DNA from: Arthrobacter sp. H14
GTDB taxonomy: Bacteria > Actinomycetota > Actinomycetes > Actinomycetales > Micrococcaceae
Length of the DNA stretch: 62,570 nucleotides
Reading direction: 5' to 3'
Assembly: GCF_000520495.1 (NCBI RefSeq)
Contig: NZ_KI914622.1
Coordinates: forward strand, 23,652-86,221
Positions 7,488 to 14,998 of this stretch are shown here, piece by piece. The translations under genes and the position numbers were made by a program. Below the pieces are notes generated by a model. The model worked only from the letters and a program-made list of their open reading frames with translations, was not told the DNA's origin and searched no databases. Each line of letters opens with the position of its first letter. Position 1 is the stretch's first letter.

Positions 7488-8429
7488 TTATCCCGGCCAC
7501 CGCGGCAAATCGATCACGCCATTATTGACAGCCTCGGCATGTTCGACGGCGTCACGCACCGCTAGTTCGACGGCGTCGGCGGCCGCCGCCTGCAGCTGCA
7601 TGACTGATTGCACGACGGCGGCACCGTCGCCTGACAGCGCCCGCTCCCCTGTCGCGAGAGTGAAGATGGTGTCCCCATCGGCAAGCGTATGGACGGGGTT
7701 GAGCGATCTGGCCAGGCCGGCGTGTGCGGCCGTGGCTGTGCGTTTGCACTGGGCAGGATCCAGGACGGCGTTGGTGGCCACGACGACCAGGGTGGTGTTG
7801 AGCGACCCGCCGGTTCCGGCGCCATCCGCTTCCAGCGGGCTGCTACCGATTGGGGAACCGACGGCATTGACGACCGCGATGGCTCCGATGACTATCCCGG
7901 TGTTATTGCCGTCGAGGCGAACGGATGCCGTTCCGGTTCCGCCCTTGTACTTACCCTGCGCCAGTACCGCGCCGGTGCCGCCGCCCACATTGCCGCGGTC
8001 GACGTCGTGTCTGTCCTTTTCGGCAGCCGCCGCGACCACAGCCGCATAGCCCATACCGGCGTCGGGCCTGTTTCCAAACTCCCCGCCGCGGCCCAGGTCG
8101 AAGATGGCCGCGGCTGGAACAATCGGCACGACGCCGCCGGGAACCGGAAAACCCTTGCCTTGTTCTTCGCACCAGCGCTGGACGCCCTGAGCGGTGGCGA
8201 GCCCGTAGGCACTGCCGCCGGTGAGTACGACGGCGTCGACGGTCGGGACGAGGGTGGTGGGATCGAGGGCGTCGGTCTCATGCGTTCCGGGGCCTCCCCC
8301 GCGCACGTCCACGGAGCCGACCGTTCCCGGTGGCGGCAGCACGACGGTCACGCCAGTAAGCCAGCCTGGATCAGTTCGTTGGGCGTGGCCGACGCGGATG
8401 CCTGGGACGTCGGTGATTGAGGAGACCAT
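7488..8429 (-). CDS. P1-family (S58, DmpA/NylC-like) self-processing peptidase or amidohydrolase
   Basis: Ntn-type hydrolase of the L-aminopeptidase/D-esterase group. The 313 residues contain SSITDVPGIRVGHAQ at the start, VLTGGSAYGLATAQGV, GNVGGGTGAVLAQGKYKGG and TGGSLNTTLVVVATNAVLD. By family analogy the precursor cleaves itself before Thr212 (LN/TTLVV), making Thr the N-terminal nucleophile. NylC-type members hydrolyse nylon oligomers; DmpA removes N-terminal residues from peptides; the substrate here is unknown. The protein is cytoplasmic (no signal peptide). It stands alone between infA and a divergently oriented toxin-antitoxin pair. Confidence 0.92.
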   Translation of the reverse strand: MVSSITDVPGIRVGHAQRTDPGWLTGVTVVLPPPGTVGSVDVRGGGPGTHETDALDPTTLVPTVDAVVLTGGSAYGLATAQGVQRWCEEQGKGFPVPGGVVPIVPAAAIFDLGRGGEFGNRPDAGMGYAAVVAAAAEKDRHDVDRGNVGGGTGAVLAQGKYKGGTGTASVRLDGNNTGIVIGAIAVVNAVGSPIGSSPLEADGAGTGGSLNTTLVVVATNAVLDPAQCKRTATAAHAGLARSLNPVHTLADGDTIFTLATGERALSGDGAAVVQSVMQLQAAAADAVELAVRDAVEHAEAVNNGVIDLPRWPG

Positions 8430-8590
8430 CCTCCGATTGTCCTCCTACCCCATGCCGTCGGATCGAAATGACCCAGTATGCTTCCCGTCTTTTCTATCAG
8501 GCATTTGCCGCGTGTACGGAGCCTGTCAGGGAGCCATGCAAGGACGTAAGTTCATTGCCAGCGTTGTGACAGGGGTGGCATGATTGTGGC

Positions 8591-8827
8591 ATGGCTCGCA
8601 CACGGCTCAGCACGACCGTAGACACGGAGCTCCTTGAAGGGGCGCGGCGCATAAGTTCAGGTATTACCGACGCCGCTCTCATCGATGCAGCCCTCGAAGC
8701 ATTGCTGGTCCGCCATCGCGCAGCGGAAGTGGACGCGAGCTACGCCGCCTACGACGAGCACCCGCTCGGTGAGCCGGATGAGTGGGGCGACCTGGCCTCG
8801 TTTCGACAAGCCGCCGCAGCATCGTGA
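8591..8827 (+). CDS. Type II antitoxin, ribbon-helix-helix type
   Basis: 78 residues. The N-terminus [20 protein letters not shown] with [17 protein letters not shown] looks like a ribbon-helix-helix DNA-binding domain. The acidic C-terminus ([18 protein letters not shown]) would wrap around the toxin. Its TGA overlaps the GTG start of the following MazF-like gene (GTGA), the classic toxin-antitoxin arrangement. It is one of few plus-strand genes in this half of the window. The 161-bp upstream gap contains no recognised operator. Confidence 0.82.
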   Translation: MARTRLSTTVDTELLEGARRISSGITDAALIDAALEALLVRHRAAEVDASYAAYDEHPLGEPDEWGDLASFRQAAAAS

Positions 8828-9153
8828 GCGCGCTGCCGGCTCGGGGAGAGCTGTGGTGGTGTGAGCTGGCCGGGGTCGGCCGGCGCCCCGTCGTCGTTTT
8901 GTCCCGTGACGTGGCGATCCCCAGACTTGGACGGACACTTGTCGCTCCGTGCACGACGACGATACGAGGGCTTCCCATTGAAGTCGTTCTTGAACCTGGA
9001 GACGACCCGGTGCCACGCCGCTCAGCCGTGAACCTCGACTCCGTCGAGAGCGTCTCGGTCTCCGTGCTCGTCATGAGGCTCGGTCGGCTGGCTGATTCCC
9101 GCATGCGCGAGATTTGCGCTGCTCTCGGGATCGCGGTCGACTGTCGAGGTTGA
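8824..9153 (+). CDS. Type II toxin, MazF/PemK family endoribonuclease
   Basis: Sequence-specific mRNA interferase. 109 residues from GTG 8824: [70 protein letters not shown] and the C-terminal [16 protein letters not shown] match the CcdB/MazF fold and length. The start is fixed by the 4-nt overlap with the antitoxin stop; an upstream in-frame ATG at 8782 would lie deep in the antitoxin gene. It should be neutralised by the upstream antitoxin. Confidence 0.88.
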   Translation: MSALPARGELWWCELAGVGRRPVVVLSRDVAIPRLGRTLVAPCTTTIRGLPIEVVLEPGDDPVPRRSAVNLDSVESVSVSVLVMRLGRLADSRMREICAALGIAVDCRG

Positions 9154-9230
9154 CGATGTGAGCGCGCTTCAGGCGGTCCCCGTCATATCGAGGTCATGCC
9201 GCTCACCGCAGACGCCGCTTTTCCAACTGC

Positions 9231-9398
9231 TTACTGGCGCTCCAGGAGCTCCGCGACGTCGATCGTATTGGGCCGCATGTCGACGGTGGGGCAGAATTCC
9301 CTGCTGCTGACCGGTTCATCGCCCGGGGCGCGGAAGATAGCGTAGCGCCAGTCGTCCCGGATGCAGGTCACCATTGGCGGGGCCGGATTGACCGGAGG
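9231..9398 (-). pseudogene. Displaced 3' coding end of the membrane protein gene
   Basis: If one 35-bp repeat copy is removed, the preceding reading frame continues through this stretch as CIRDDWRYAIFRAPGDEPVS ... EFCPTVDMRP ... AELLERQ and stops at TAA 9231. As it stands this part is out of frame and lacks its own start, so about 50 residues of the ancestral protein are lost. Confidence 0.75.
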
Positions 9399-9433
9399 CA
9401 GGTCACCATTGGCGGGGCCGGATTGACCGGAGG
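9364..9433. repeat. Perfect 35-bp tandem duplication
   Basis: Two identical 35-bp units (9364-9398 and 9399-9433), each beginning CAGGTCACCATTGGCGG and ending GACCGGAGG. 35 is not a multiple of three, so the second copy shifts the reading frame of the minus-strand gene. Confidence 0.97.
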
Positions 9434-9823
9434 CAGGAACTCGCCCGGATTGGTTGGATCGTCAAAACCGGCTTCCCAGACGGTTGCACAGCGCTCCTGC
9501 GGGTCGATGGAGTCAATGGCTCCGGAGTCGTCGAGAACCGGATTGCCCTGGTCGTCCCGGCCCGTCATTTCGCCCTCGTGCAGGACGTAAACCTCTGCCT
9601 GCGGGGCGTCGGGAGTGGAGCCGGCGTAGCAAATGGCCGAGAAGTTTGCCTGTTCCTCGGTCATATTCAGCAGCGCGAATCCGGCTGTAGCAGTGACGGC
9701 CGCCAGGGGCGCGGCCACAAACACACCAAGTTGCTTGCGGCGCTTCCGCCGTCGTTTGTCTTCGCCGATGCGGGTCCGCAGCCGGTTCCGCACGCGGTCC
9801 TTGGCGGAAGAAATCTCGTCCAT
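9368..9823 (-). CDS. Single-pass membrane protein downstream of an ECF sigma factor (frameshifted)
   Basis: The cytoplasmic N-terminus is rich in Arg/Lys (DRVRNRLRTRIGEDKRRRKR), followed by one transmembrane helix at about residues 33-53 and an extracytoplasmic part with conserved-looking cysteines. By position (stop of the sigma gene is 13 bp upstream) it may be an anti-sigma or sensor partner, but no zinc-finger anti-sigma motif is seen. The 35-bp duplication makes the end read LRSIRPRQW and stop early. The undisturbed frame would give about 185 residues and end at 9231. ATG 9823 is chosen because GAGGGGG sits 9 nt upstream; GTG/ATG at 9832/9829 are alternatives. Confidence 0.8.
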   Translation of the reverse strand: MDEISSAKDRVRNRLRTRIGEDKRRRKRRKQLGVFVAAPLAAVTATAGFALLNMTEEQANFSAICYAGSTPDAPQAEVYVLHEGEMTGRDDQGNPVLDDSGAIDSIDPQERCATVWEAGFDDPTNPGEFLPPVNPAPPMVTCLRSIRPRQW

Positions 9824-9836
9824 GTCCATCACCCCC

Positions 9837-10430
9837 TCAGCTGGTCGTCATATCGGTAAAAGTAGATTGAAGTTTCGCCCTCAGGCGGAAGATGCGGCTC
9901 TTGGCCGCGGACCGGCTGATGCCCAAGTCCTTGGCAATCCGGGCATGCGAAGCACCTTCGATGAAGTGGATGACGAAGATGTGGTGGTCCTCGGCGGGCA
10001 TCGTCCGGACTGTTTCAAGTACGCGCTGGACGGCGTCCCTGGACGCCACCGTTTCCTCCACATGGCTGTGCGAAAGGTAGCGCTCGACGTCGTGCTCATG
10101 GATGTCGAGCATTGCCTGATTGCCCATCTTGCGATTGTGGTTGTAGATCAGGAACTTTGCCGTGGTGAACAACCAGGGCCAAGCCGTTCCGTCCGCAATC
10201 GTGACCTTTTTGGCCTTCGACCATAGAGTGAAGAATGCTTCCTGCGCGATGTCTTCGGCCGCCGACATATCTCCGGACATTCGGCGGCAGACCCGGAGCA
10301 GGTTGCCCGCGTACCGTTCGTACAGGACGTCGAACGCGGCGTCGTCACGTTTCGCGCACCGATGGAGCAACTCCTCGTCGGTCCTCGGGTCGGCCCCGGC
10401 ACCATCCGTCCGGCGGCCGTCCTCCGGCAT
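9837..10430 (-). CDS. RNA polymerase ECF-type sigma factor
   Basis: Directs RNA polymerase to a small regulon. Region 2 is DAAFDVLYERYAGNLLRVCR with SAAEDIAQEAFFTLWSKA and WPWLFTTAKFLIYNHNRK. Region 4 is MPAEDHHIFVIHFIEGASHA with IAKDLGISRSAAKSRIFRLR. The 197 residues are normal for the sigma-70 ECF group. The ATG shares one base with the TGA of the upstream secreted-protein gene (TGATG), so translation is coupled; a membrane protein follows directly. This suggests the factor and the secreted beta/gamma-crystallin-like protein belong to one envelope-related response. Confidence 0.93.
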   Translation of the reverse strand: MPEDGRRTDGAGADPRTDEELLHRCAKRDDAAFDVLYERYAGNLLRVCRRMSGDMSAAEDIAQEAFFTLWSKAKKVTIADGTAWPWLFTTAKFLIYNHNRKMGNQAMLDIHEHDVERYLSHSHVEETVASRDAVQRVLETVRTMPAEDHHIFVIHFIEGASHARIAKDLGISRSAAKSRIFRLRAKLQSTFTDMTTS

Positions 10431-11026
10431 CAGCCAGCGATGAACCGGGCCGACGATGCCCGGTCATTGAGGTTTCCGACGTAACTCGAGCTCCGGAAGT
10501 GTCCGTAGAAGGATCCGCTGAGGTCCGAGTCGTCATAGAGCCCGATGCGGCATCCCGATCCTGCTATGAATGACGAGACGGTGTCATTCCAGCCTGGGTA
10601 ACCGCTCAGGTCCGCAATATGTGTTCCGCTGCTGCAACCTCCGCTGCGCGAAATGATCAGGTATCCGCCTTCGTACCCGGCGTCGCGGTAAAAACGGCCG
10701 ACGACCCGCTGGTCTGAAGTGGCACTTCCCGTCTGCAGTTGTGGTGTGGGTTCCGACCCGGAGCCTGCGGCTTTGAGCTGCGGTTCCTGCGTGGCCTCCA
10801 GTGCAGGTTGCTGCATCGCGGTGTTCATTTCCGCTTCCGAGGTGAAGCACTGCATGGAGCCGGAATCGCCATTGAGCCAGCAGTACTCCTGACCTGCACT
10901 TGGCTGGTCTCCCGGAGTCGGCTGGGCCCCGGGCGCCGGCACTGCGCCGGCAGTCAGCACCGCCGAAAGCATCAGGGCGGAGGCGAATGTACTTCCCAGC
11001 TTCCATGTTCTGAAATTACGCACCAT
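10430..11026 (-). CDS. Secreted beta/gamma-crystallin-like (peptidase-inhibitor I36 type) protein
   Basis: 198 residues. A signal peptide (SALMLSAVLTAGAVPAPGAQ) is followed by a Pro/Gln-rich linker with two cysteines (about residues 30-105), then two crystallin-type motifs: FYRDAGYEGGYLIISRSGG ... GYPGWNDTVSSFIAG and IGLYDDSDLSGSFYG ... LNDRASSARF. This fold binds calcium or inhibits metalloproteases in actinobacterial homologues. It is the first gene of a three-gene unit with an ECF sigma factor, an uncommon pairing. GGAGGAATGGTG allows either ATG 11026 or GTG 11023 as start. Confidence 0.82.
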   Translation of the reverse strand: MVRNFRTWKLGSTFASALMLSAVLTAGAVPAPGAQPTPGDQPSAGQEYCWLNGDSGSMQCFTSEAEMNTAMQQPALEATQEPQLKAAGSGSEPTPQLQTGSATSDQRVVGRFYRDAGYEGGYLIISRSGGCSSGTHIADLSGYPGWNDTVSSFIAGSGCRIGLYDDSDLSGSFYGHFRSSSYVGNLNDRASSARFIAG

Positions 11027-11047
11027 TCCTCCACCATAACCAACTCC

Positions 11048-11076
11048 TTATCCAACAGAAGAAAAAAGACGTGCAA
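11048..11076 (-). promoter_or_regulatory. Candidate promoter of the crystallin-sigma unit
   Basis: TTGCAC (-35) and GGATAA (-10) with a 17-bp spacer on the minus strand, about 25 bp upstream of the start codon. It is only moderately close to the consensus; an ECF-type promoter is also possible. Confidence 0.33.
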
Positions 11077-11387
11077 CGCGGCGGCCTGCAAGGCGATTGA
11101 CCGCGACCGGCCAGTATCCAGTCAGCGACGCCTTGCAGCCCACCCCATCCGGGTCGGGGGACCGCCCGGCGGCCAGCCGAACCTGCAGCTCCCAACAAAC
11201 CTTGGTTCAGCAGCGTTGACGATGGCCGGCCACGCAATACTTTTGTGGAAGCGGAAGCCGTTCGCTCCCCCGCTTTCACCATTGCCGCGGTGGCCATCTA
11301 CTTGGTTAATGTCGCCGGATGCGGAAAGGTTGCGCCGGTTTTCAAAGTTTTTTCGACTTTTTTAGATTCAGCCGGAAATCGCCGTTC
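11077..11387. other. Gene-free stretch downstream of map
   Basis: About 310 bp with no convincing gene on either strand. It contains short A/T runs close to the map stop (near 11350-11375) and a weak AAAGT/ACTTT inverted repeat that might aid termination of map. Nothing else is recognised. Confidence 0.5.
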
Positions 11388-12212
11388 TCAGCCGGCGATT
11401 GGAGCGGGGGTAATGCCTAAGGGAGCCAGTTCGGCTGCGCCGCCGTCGGGGGCAGTCAGTACCCAGATTCCGCCGCTGTGCACGGCTACGGAATGTTCCC
11501 AGTGTGCCGCGCGGGCGCCGTCGGCCGTGACAACGGTCCAGTCGTCGTCGAGCACCTCTGTTTCGAGGCGTCCGCGCACGAGCATCGGCTCGATCGCCAG
11601 GCACATGCCGGGCTTGACCTTGGGGCCGAGGTTGCGGCTGCGGAAGTTGACCACGTCCGGTGCCTGATGCATCTCTGATCCGATGCCGTGGCCGACGTAT
11701 TCCTCGAGGATGCCGTACTTGTGCCCAACGGTGGTGTTCACATAGTCGTCGATGGCGCAGCCGATCTCGCCGACGCGGCTGGCCTTGGCCAACGCGGCGA
11801 TGCCATGCCACAGCGAGGCGCGGGTGACGTCGGACAGCGCTTGGTCCTCCGGGTCCGCCTCCCCGACGATGACGGTGCGGGCCGAGTCGCCATGCCAGCC
11901 GTTGACGATGGCGCCACCGTCGATCGAGACCATGTCGCCGTCCTTGAGGACGTAGCTGCCCGGGATGCCGTGCACGACCTGCTCGTTCACCGAGGTGCAG
12001 ATCGTCGCGGGGAAACCGTAATAGCCGAGGAAGTTCGAGGTTGCTCCGGCTTCCTTGAGGACACTGGCTGCAGCGTCGTTCAGGTCAGCCGTGGTGGCAC
12101 CGCCGCCGGCGGCCGCGACGGCAGCGTCGAGCGCATCGCTGGTGACCTTGCCGGCGTCGACCATATGGCGCATCTGCGCTGCCGATTTGTACTCGATGGA
12201 GCGACCAAACAT
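11388..12212 (-). CDS. map: Type I methionine aminopeptidase
   Basis: Removes the initiator Met from new proteins; dinuclear-metal enzyme. Conserved blocks: TSVNEQVVHGIPGSYVLKDG, DMVSIDGGAIVNGWHGDSAR (metal Asp residues), EEYVGHGIGSEMHQAPDVVN (His), CLAIEPMLV (Glu) and HWEHSVAV (Glu). ATG 12212 is chosen over an upstream TTG because GGAAGG lies 7 nt before it; this gives 274 residues, normal size, without an SH3-type N-terminal extension. It follows adk, but a strong hairpin terminator lies between them. Confidence 0.97.
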   Translation of the reverse strand: MFGRSIEYKSAAQMRHMVDAGKVTSDALDAAVAAAGGGATTADLNDAAASVLKEAGATSNFLGYYGFPATICTSVNEQVVHGIPGSYVLKDGDMVSIDGGAIVNGWHGDSARTVIVGEADPEDQALSDVTRASLWHGIAALAKASRVGEIGCAIDDYVNTTVGHKYGILEEYVGHGIGSEMHQAPDVVNFRSRNLGPKVKPGMCLAIEPMLVRGRLETEVLDDDWTVVTADGARAAHWEHSVAVHSGGIWVLTAPDGGAAELAPLGITPAPIAG

Positions 12213-12225
12213 GTTCAAACCTTCC

Positions 12226-12270
12226 AAAATACGAATGGCCCTCCTGCTATGGGTGCAGGAGGGCCATTCG
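12226..12270 (-). terminator. Terminator between adk and map
   Basis: Perfect 16-bp inverted repeat (CGAATGGCCCTCCTGC, 7-nt loop) followed by TATTTT on the minus strand, 9 bp after the adk stop. The T-run ends 14 bp before the map start, so map transcription needs read-through or an unseen promoter. Confidence 0.88.
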
Positions 12271-12278
12271 GTAAGTAA

Positions 12279-12851
12279 TTACTGCACGTCTTTGAGAGCG
12301 GTCATGACGCGGTCGGTGACTTCGTCGATTCCGCCGATGCCGTCCACCTTCGCCACAATCCCGCGGTCAGCGTACTTGGACACCACCTCTTCGGTTTTCT
12401 CGTGATAGAGGTCCAACCGGTGCCGGACGACCTCTTCGGTGTCATCCGTGCGGCCATCCTGCGCCGCCCGGCCGAGCAGCCGCTTGACGAGTTCCTCGTC
12501 GTCGGCCGTCAACTGCAGGACTGCGTCGAGCTGCTGATCAATGCTGGCCAGGATGTCATCCAGCTCATCGACCTGGGCCGTGGTCCGCGGGTAGCCATCA
12601 AGCAGGAAGCCGTCCTCGACGTCCGCCTCCTTGAGCCGGTCGCGCACCATCTTGTTGGTGACGCTGTCTTGAACATAGTCGCCGGCGTCCATGTAGCTCT
12701 TGGCCTCAACGCCCAGCGGAGTCATTTCCTTGACGTTGGCACGGAAGATGTCGCCAGTGGAGATCGCCACGATGCCGAGACGGTCCGAGATGCGTGCCGC
12801 CTGGGTACCTTTTCCGGATCCCGGAGGACCAATGATCAGCATTCTCGTCAT
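12279..12851 (-). CDS. adk: Adenylate kinase, short-lid type
   Basis: Interconverts ATP + AMP and 2 ADP. Walker A MLIIGPPGSGKGTQAARI; NMP-binding STGDIFRANVKE; FLLDGYPRTTAQVDEL. The lid region GRAAQDGRTDDTEEVVRHRL is short and lacks zinc cysteines, as in other actinobacterial enzymes. The 190 residues fit. Its ATG overlaps the secY stop by 4 nt (ATGA), so the two are translationally coupled. Confidence 0.98.
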   Translation of the reverse strand: MTRMLIIGPPGSGKGTQAARISDRLGIVAISTGDIFRANVKEMTPLGVEAKSYMDAGDYVQDSVTNKMVRDRLKEADVEDGFLLDGYPRTTAQVDELDDILASIDQQLDAVLQLTADDEELVKRLLGRAAQDGRTDDTEEVVRHRLDLYHEKTEEVVSKYADRGIVAKVDGIGGIDEVTDRVMTALKDVQ

Positions 12852-14161
12852 CGCAATAACCCTTCGTAGTGCCGTTGTTGTAGCTGAGCGTCGATCTGCT
12901 TGACGGTCTCAAGACCGACACCCACGATAATCAGTATCGCCGCACCTCCGAAGGGGAAGTTGGCGTTGGCGCCGATCAGCACCAGCGCAATGAGCGGAAT
13001 CAGTGCGATCAGACCCAGGTAGAGGGCACCGGCGGCCGTGATCCGGCTGATGACGTACTGCAGGTACTCCGCCGTCGGACGCCCGGCACGGATGCCCGGG
13101 ATGAATCCGCCGTACTTCTTCATGTTCTCCGATACCTCGTCGGGGTTGAACGTGATCGAAACGTAGAAATACGTGAAGAAGATGATCAAAAGGAAGTACA
13201 TCAACATGTAGAGCGGGGAGTCACCGCTGACCAGGTTGTTCTGGATCCACTGCGCCCATTCCGGCGGCGGGGTGGTGCCGTCCGTGGGGGTATTGAACTG
13301 CACCAGCAGACCCGGCAGGTAGAGCATGGAGGACGCAAAGATCACAGGGATCACGCCGGCCATGTTGACCTTGATGGGGATATAGGTGGTGGTGCCGCCC
13401 ATGGTGCGGCGGCCGACCATACGCTTCGCGTACTGGACCGGAATGCGGCGCTGGGACTGCTCCACGAAGACCACCAGGGCCACGATGACGAGGCCGATGG
13501 CGAGCACACTGAGGAATACCGTCCAGCCCTGAGTGTTCAGGATTGCGCCCAGGGAGGTGGGGAAGCCCGCTGCGATGGAGATGAAGATCAGCAGCGACAT
13601 GCCGTTGCCGACGCCCTTTTCGGTGATCAGCTCGCCCATCCACATGATCAGGCCGGTACCGGCCGTCATAGTGAGAATGATCAGAATGATCGTGACCAGG
13701 GTGTCGTTCGGGATGATCGGAACGGGACACTGGCCCAGCAGGCTGCCAGAGCGGGCCAATGACACCAGCGTCGTTGCCTGCAGCAAGCCGAGGGCAATCG
13801 TGAGGTAACGCGTGTACTGCGTCAGCTTCGCCTGCCCCTGCTGCCCTTCCTTGTGCAGTTCCTCAAACCGGGGAATGACCACCCGGAGAAGTTGGGTAAT
13901 AATGCTGGCCGTAATGTACGGCATGATTCCGAGGGCGAAAATCGACACCTGGAGCAAGGCTCCGCCGCTGAAAAGGTTCACCAGGTCATAAACGCCGCCC
14001 TGGGTGTTGCCCAAGGCGAGACACTGCTGCACGTTTCCGTAATCGACGCCCGGGGAAGGAATGAACGTCCCGAGACGGTAGATGATGATAATTCCCAGCG
14101 TGAACAACAACTTGCGTCGTAGATCAGGCGTGCGGAAGGCCCGGCCAAATGCGCTAAGCAA
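12848..14161 (-). CDS. secY: Protein translocase subunit SecY
   Basis: Pore of the Sec translocon with ten transmembrane helices. RAFRTPDLRRKLLFTLGIII starts helix 1. The loops RRIPVQYAKRMVGRRTMGGT and ENMKKYGGFIPGIRAGRPTA (cytosolic C4 and C5 loops that touch SecA and the ribosome) are clear. The start is taken as TTG 14161 because AGGAGG ends 4 nt before it; the upstream ATG at 14197 has no ribosome-binding site and adds an atypical N-terminus. It is followed by adk with overlap and separated from rplO by a terminator hairpin, so it probably has its own promoter in 14162-14280. Confidence 0.97.
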   Translation of the reverse strand: MLSAFGRAFRTPDLRRKLLFTLGIIIIYRLGTFIPSPGVDYGNVQQCLALGNTQGGVYDLVNLFSGGALLQVSIFALGIMPYITASIITQLLRVVIPRFEELHKEGQQGQAKLTQYTRYLTIALGLLQATTLVSLARSGSLLGQCPVPIIPNDTLVTIILIILTMTAGTGLIMWMGELITEKGVGNGMSLLIFISIAAGFPTSLGAILNTQGWTVFLSVLAIGLVIVALVVFVEQSQRRIPVQYAKRMVGRRTMGGTTTYIPIKVNMAGVIPVIFASSMLYLPGLLVQFNTPTDGTTPPPEWAQWIQNNLVSGDSPLYMLMYFLLIIFFTYFYVSITFNPDEVSENMKKYGGFIPGIRAGRPTAEYLQYVISRITAAGALYLGLIALIPLIALVLIGANANFPFGGAAILIIVGVGLETVKQIDAQLQQRHYEGLLR

Positions 14162-14280
14162 TTGTCCTCCTGAAGGTCCTGAGTCGATGATGGGCACCGA
14201 CGATTCTCAACAACCGAGTCTAGCTGGTCACTATGCCAGGTTTGGACCGTTGACGTGCCCCGAGTCTTAACTGAATGAAA

Positions 14281-14317
14281 CTCTTGGTGGGCCGGAAGCT
14301 TTCCGACCCACCAAGAG
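14281..14317 (-). terminator. Terminator after rplO (end of spc cluster)
   Basis: Long hairpin: CTCTTGGTGGG pairs with CCCACCAAGAG, extended inward by CGGAA/TTCCG with one mismatch, followed by TTTCATT on the minus strand. It lies 23 bp after the rplO stop and 120 bp before secY. Confidence 0.82.
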
Positions 14318-14339
14318 TTCAATCATTTCCTGCGAAAAA

Positions 14340-14801
14340 TCACAGTGCAGTGGCGCTTCCGCCTGCTGCTGCGATCTTTTCTGCGGCACTGGCCGAGAAG
14401 GCATCTACCTTGACATCAACCTTGACGGCGATGTCGCCACTGCCAAGGACCTTCACGGGCTGGTTCTTGCGAACCGCGCCCTTGGCCACCAGGGATTCCA
14501 CGGTGACTTCGCCGCCGTCGGGGTACAGCTCGGAGAGCTTGTCCAGGTTCACGACCTGGAACTCCACCCGGAACGGGTTCTTGAAGCCGCGGAGCTTCGG
14601 CAGGCGCATATGCAGTGGCAGCTGGCCACCGGCAAATCCTGCCGACACCTGGTACCGGGCCTTTGTTCCCTTGGTACCGCGGCCTGCAGTCTTACCCTTG
14701 GATGCCTCGCCTCGACCTACGCGGGTCTTGGCAGTCTTGGCACCAGGGGCAGGACGCAGGTGGTGAACCTTGAGCGCGTGCTCTTTTTTCTCTTCCGCCA
14801 T
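14340..14801 (-). CDS. rplO: 50S ribosomal protein L15
   Basis: Large-subunit assembly protein. [40 protein letters not shown] and [20 protein letters not shown] are the typical Gly/Lys-rich N-terminal and core blocks; 153 residues. It sits 2 bp after rpmD. The hairpin downstream ends this transcription unit. Confidence 0.98.
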   Translation of the reverse strand: MAEEKKEHALKVHHLRPAPGAKTAKTRVGRGEASKGKTAGRGTKGTKARYQVSAGFAGGQLPLHMRLPKLRGFKNPFRVEFQVVNLDKLSELYPDGGEVTVESLVAKGAVRKNQPVKVLGSGDIAVKVDVKVDAFSASAAEKIAAAGGSATAL

Positions 14802-14803
14802 GA

Positions 14804-14998
14804 TTACTTCGCCTCCTCAACCTTCACGAGGTGAGAAACAGTGTTGATCATCCCGCGGGTGGAGTCTGTCGCATCCCGGACCACGGTGTGGCCGATCCGC
14901 TTCAAACCCAGTGACCGCAGGGTGTCTCGCTGGTTCTGCTTGCCGCCAATGGCGGACTTCGTCTGAGTGATCTTCAACTGCGTCGTGGTCTCAGCCAT
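14804..14998 (-). CDS. rpmD: 50S ribosomal protein L30
   Basis: Small large-subunit protein (64 residues): [20 protein letters not shown] with [20 protein letters not shown] and [14 protein letters not shown]. Its first base overlaps the last base of rpsE, tight coupling as usual in the spc operon. Confidence 0.98.
   Translation of the reverse strand: MAETTTQLKITQTKSAIGGKQNQRDTLRSLGLKRIGHTVVRDATDSTRGMINTVSHLVKVEEAK

Noticed and set aside
11016-11297. 93-codon minus-strand frame upstream of the crystallin-like gene
   Set aside because: No ribosome-binding site, overlaps the predicted promoter and no protein similarity.
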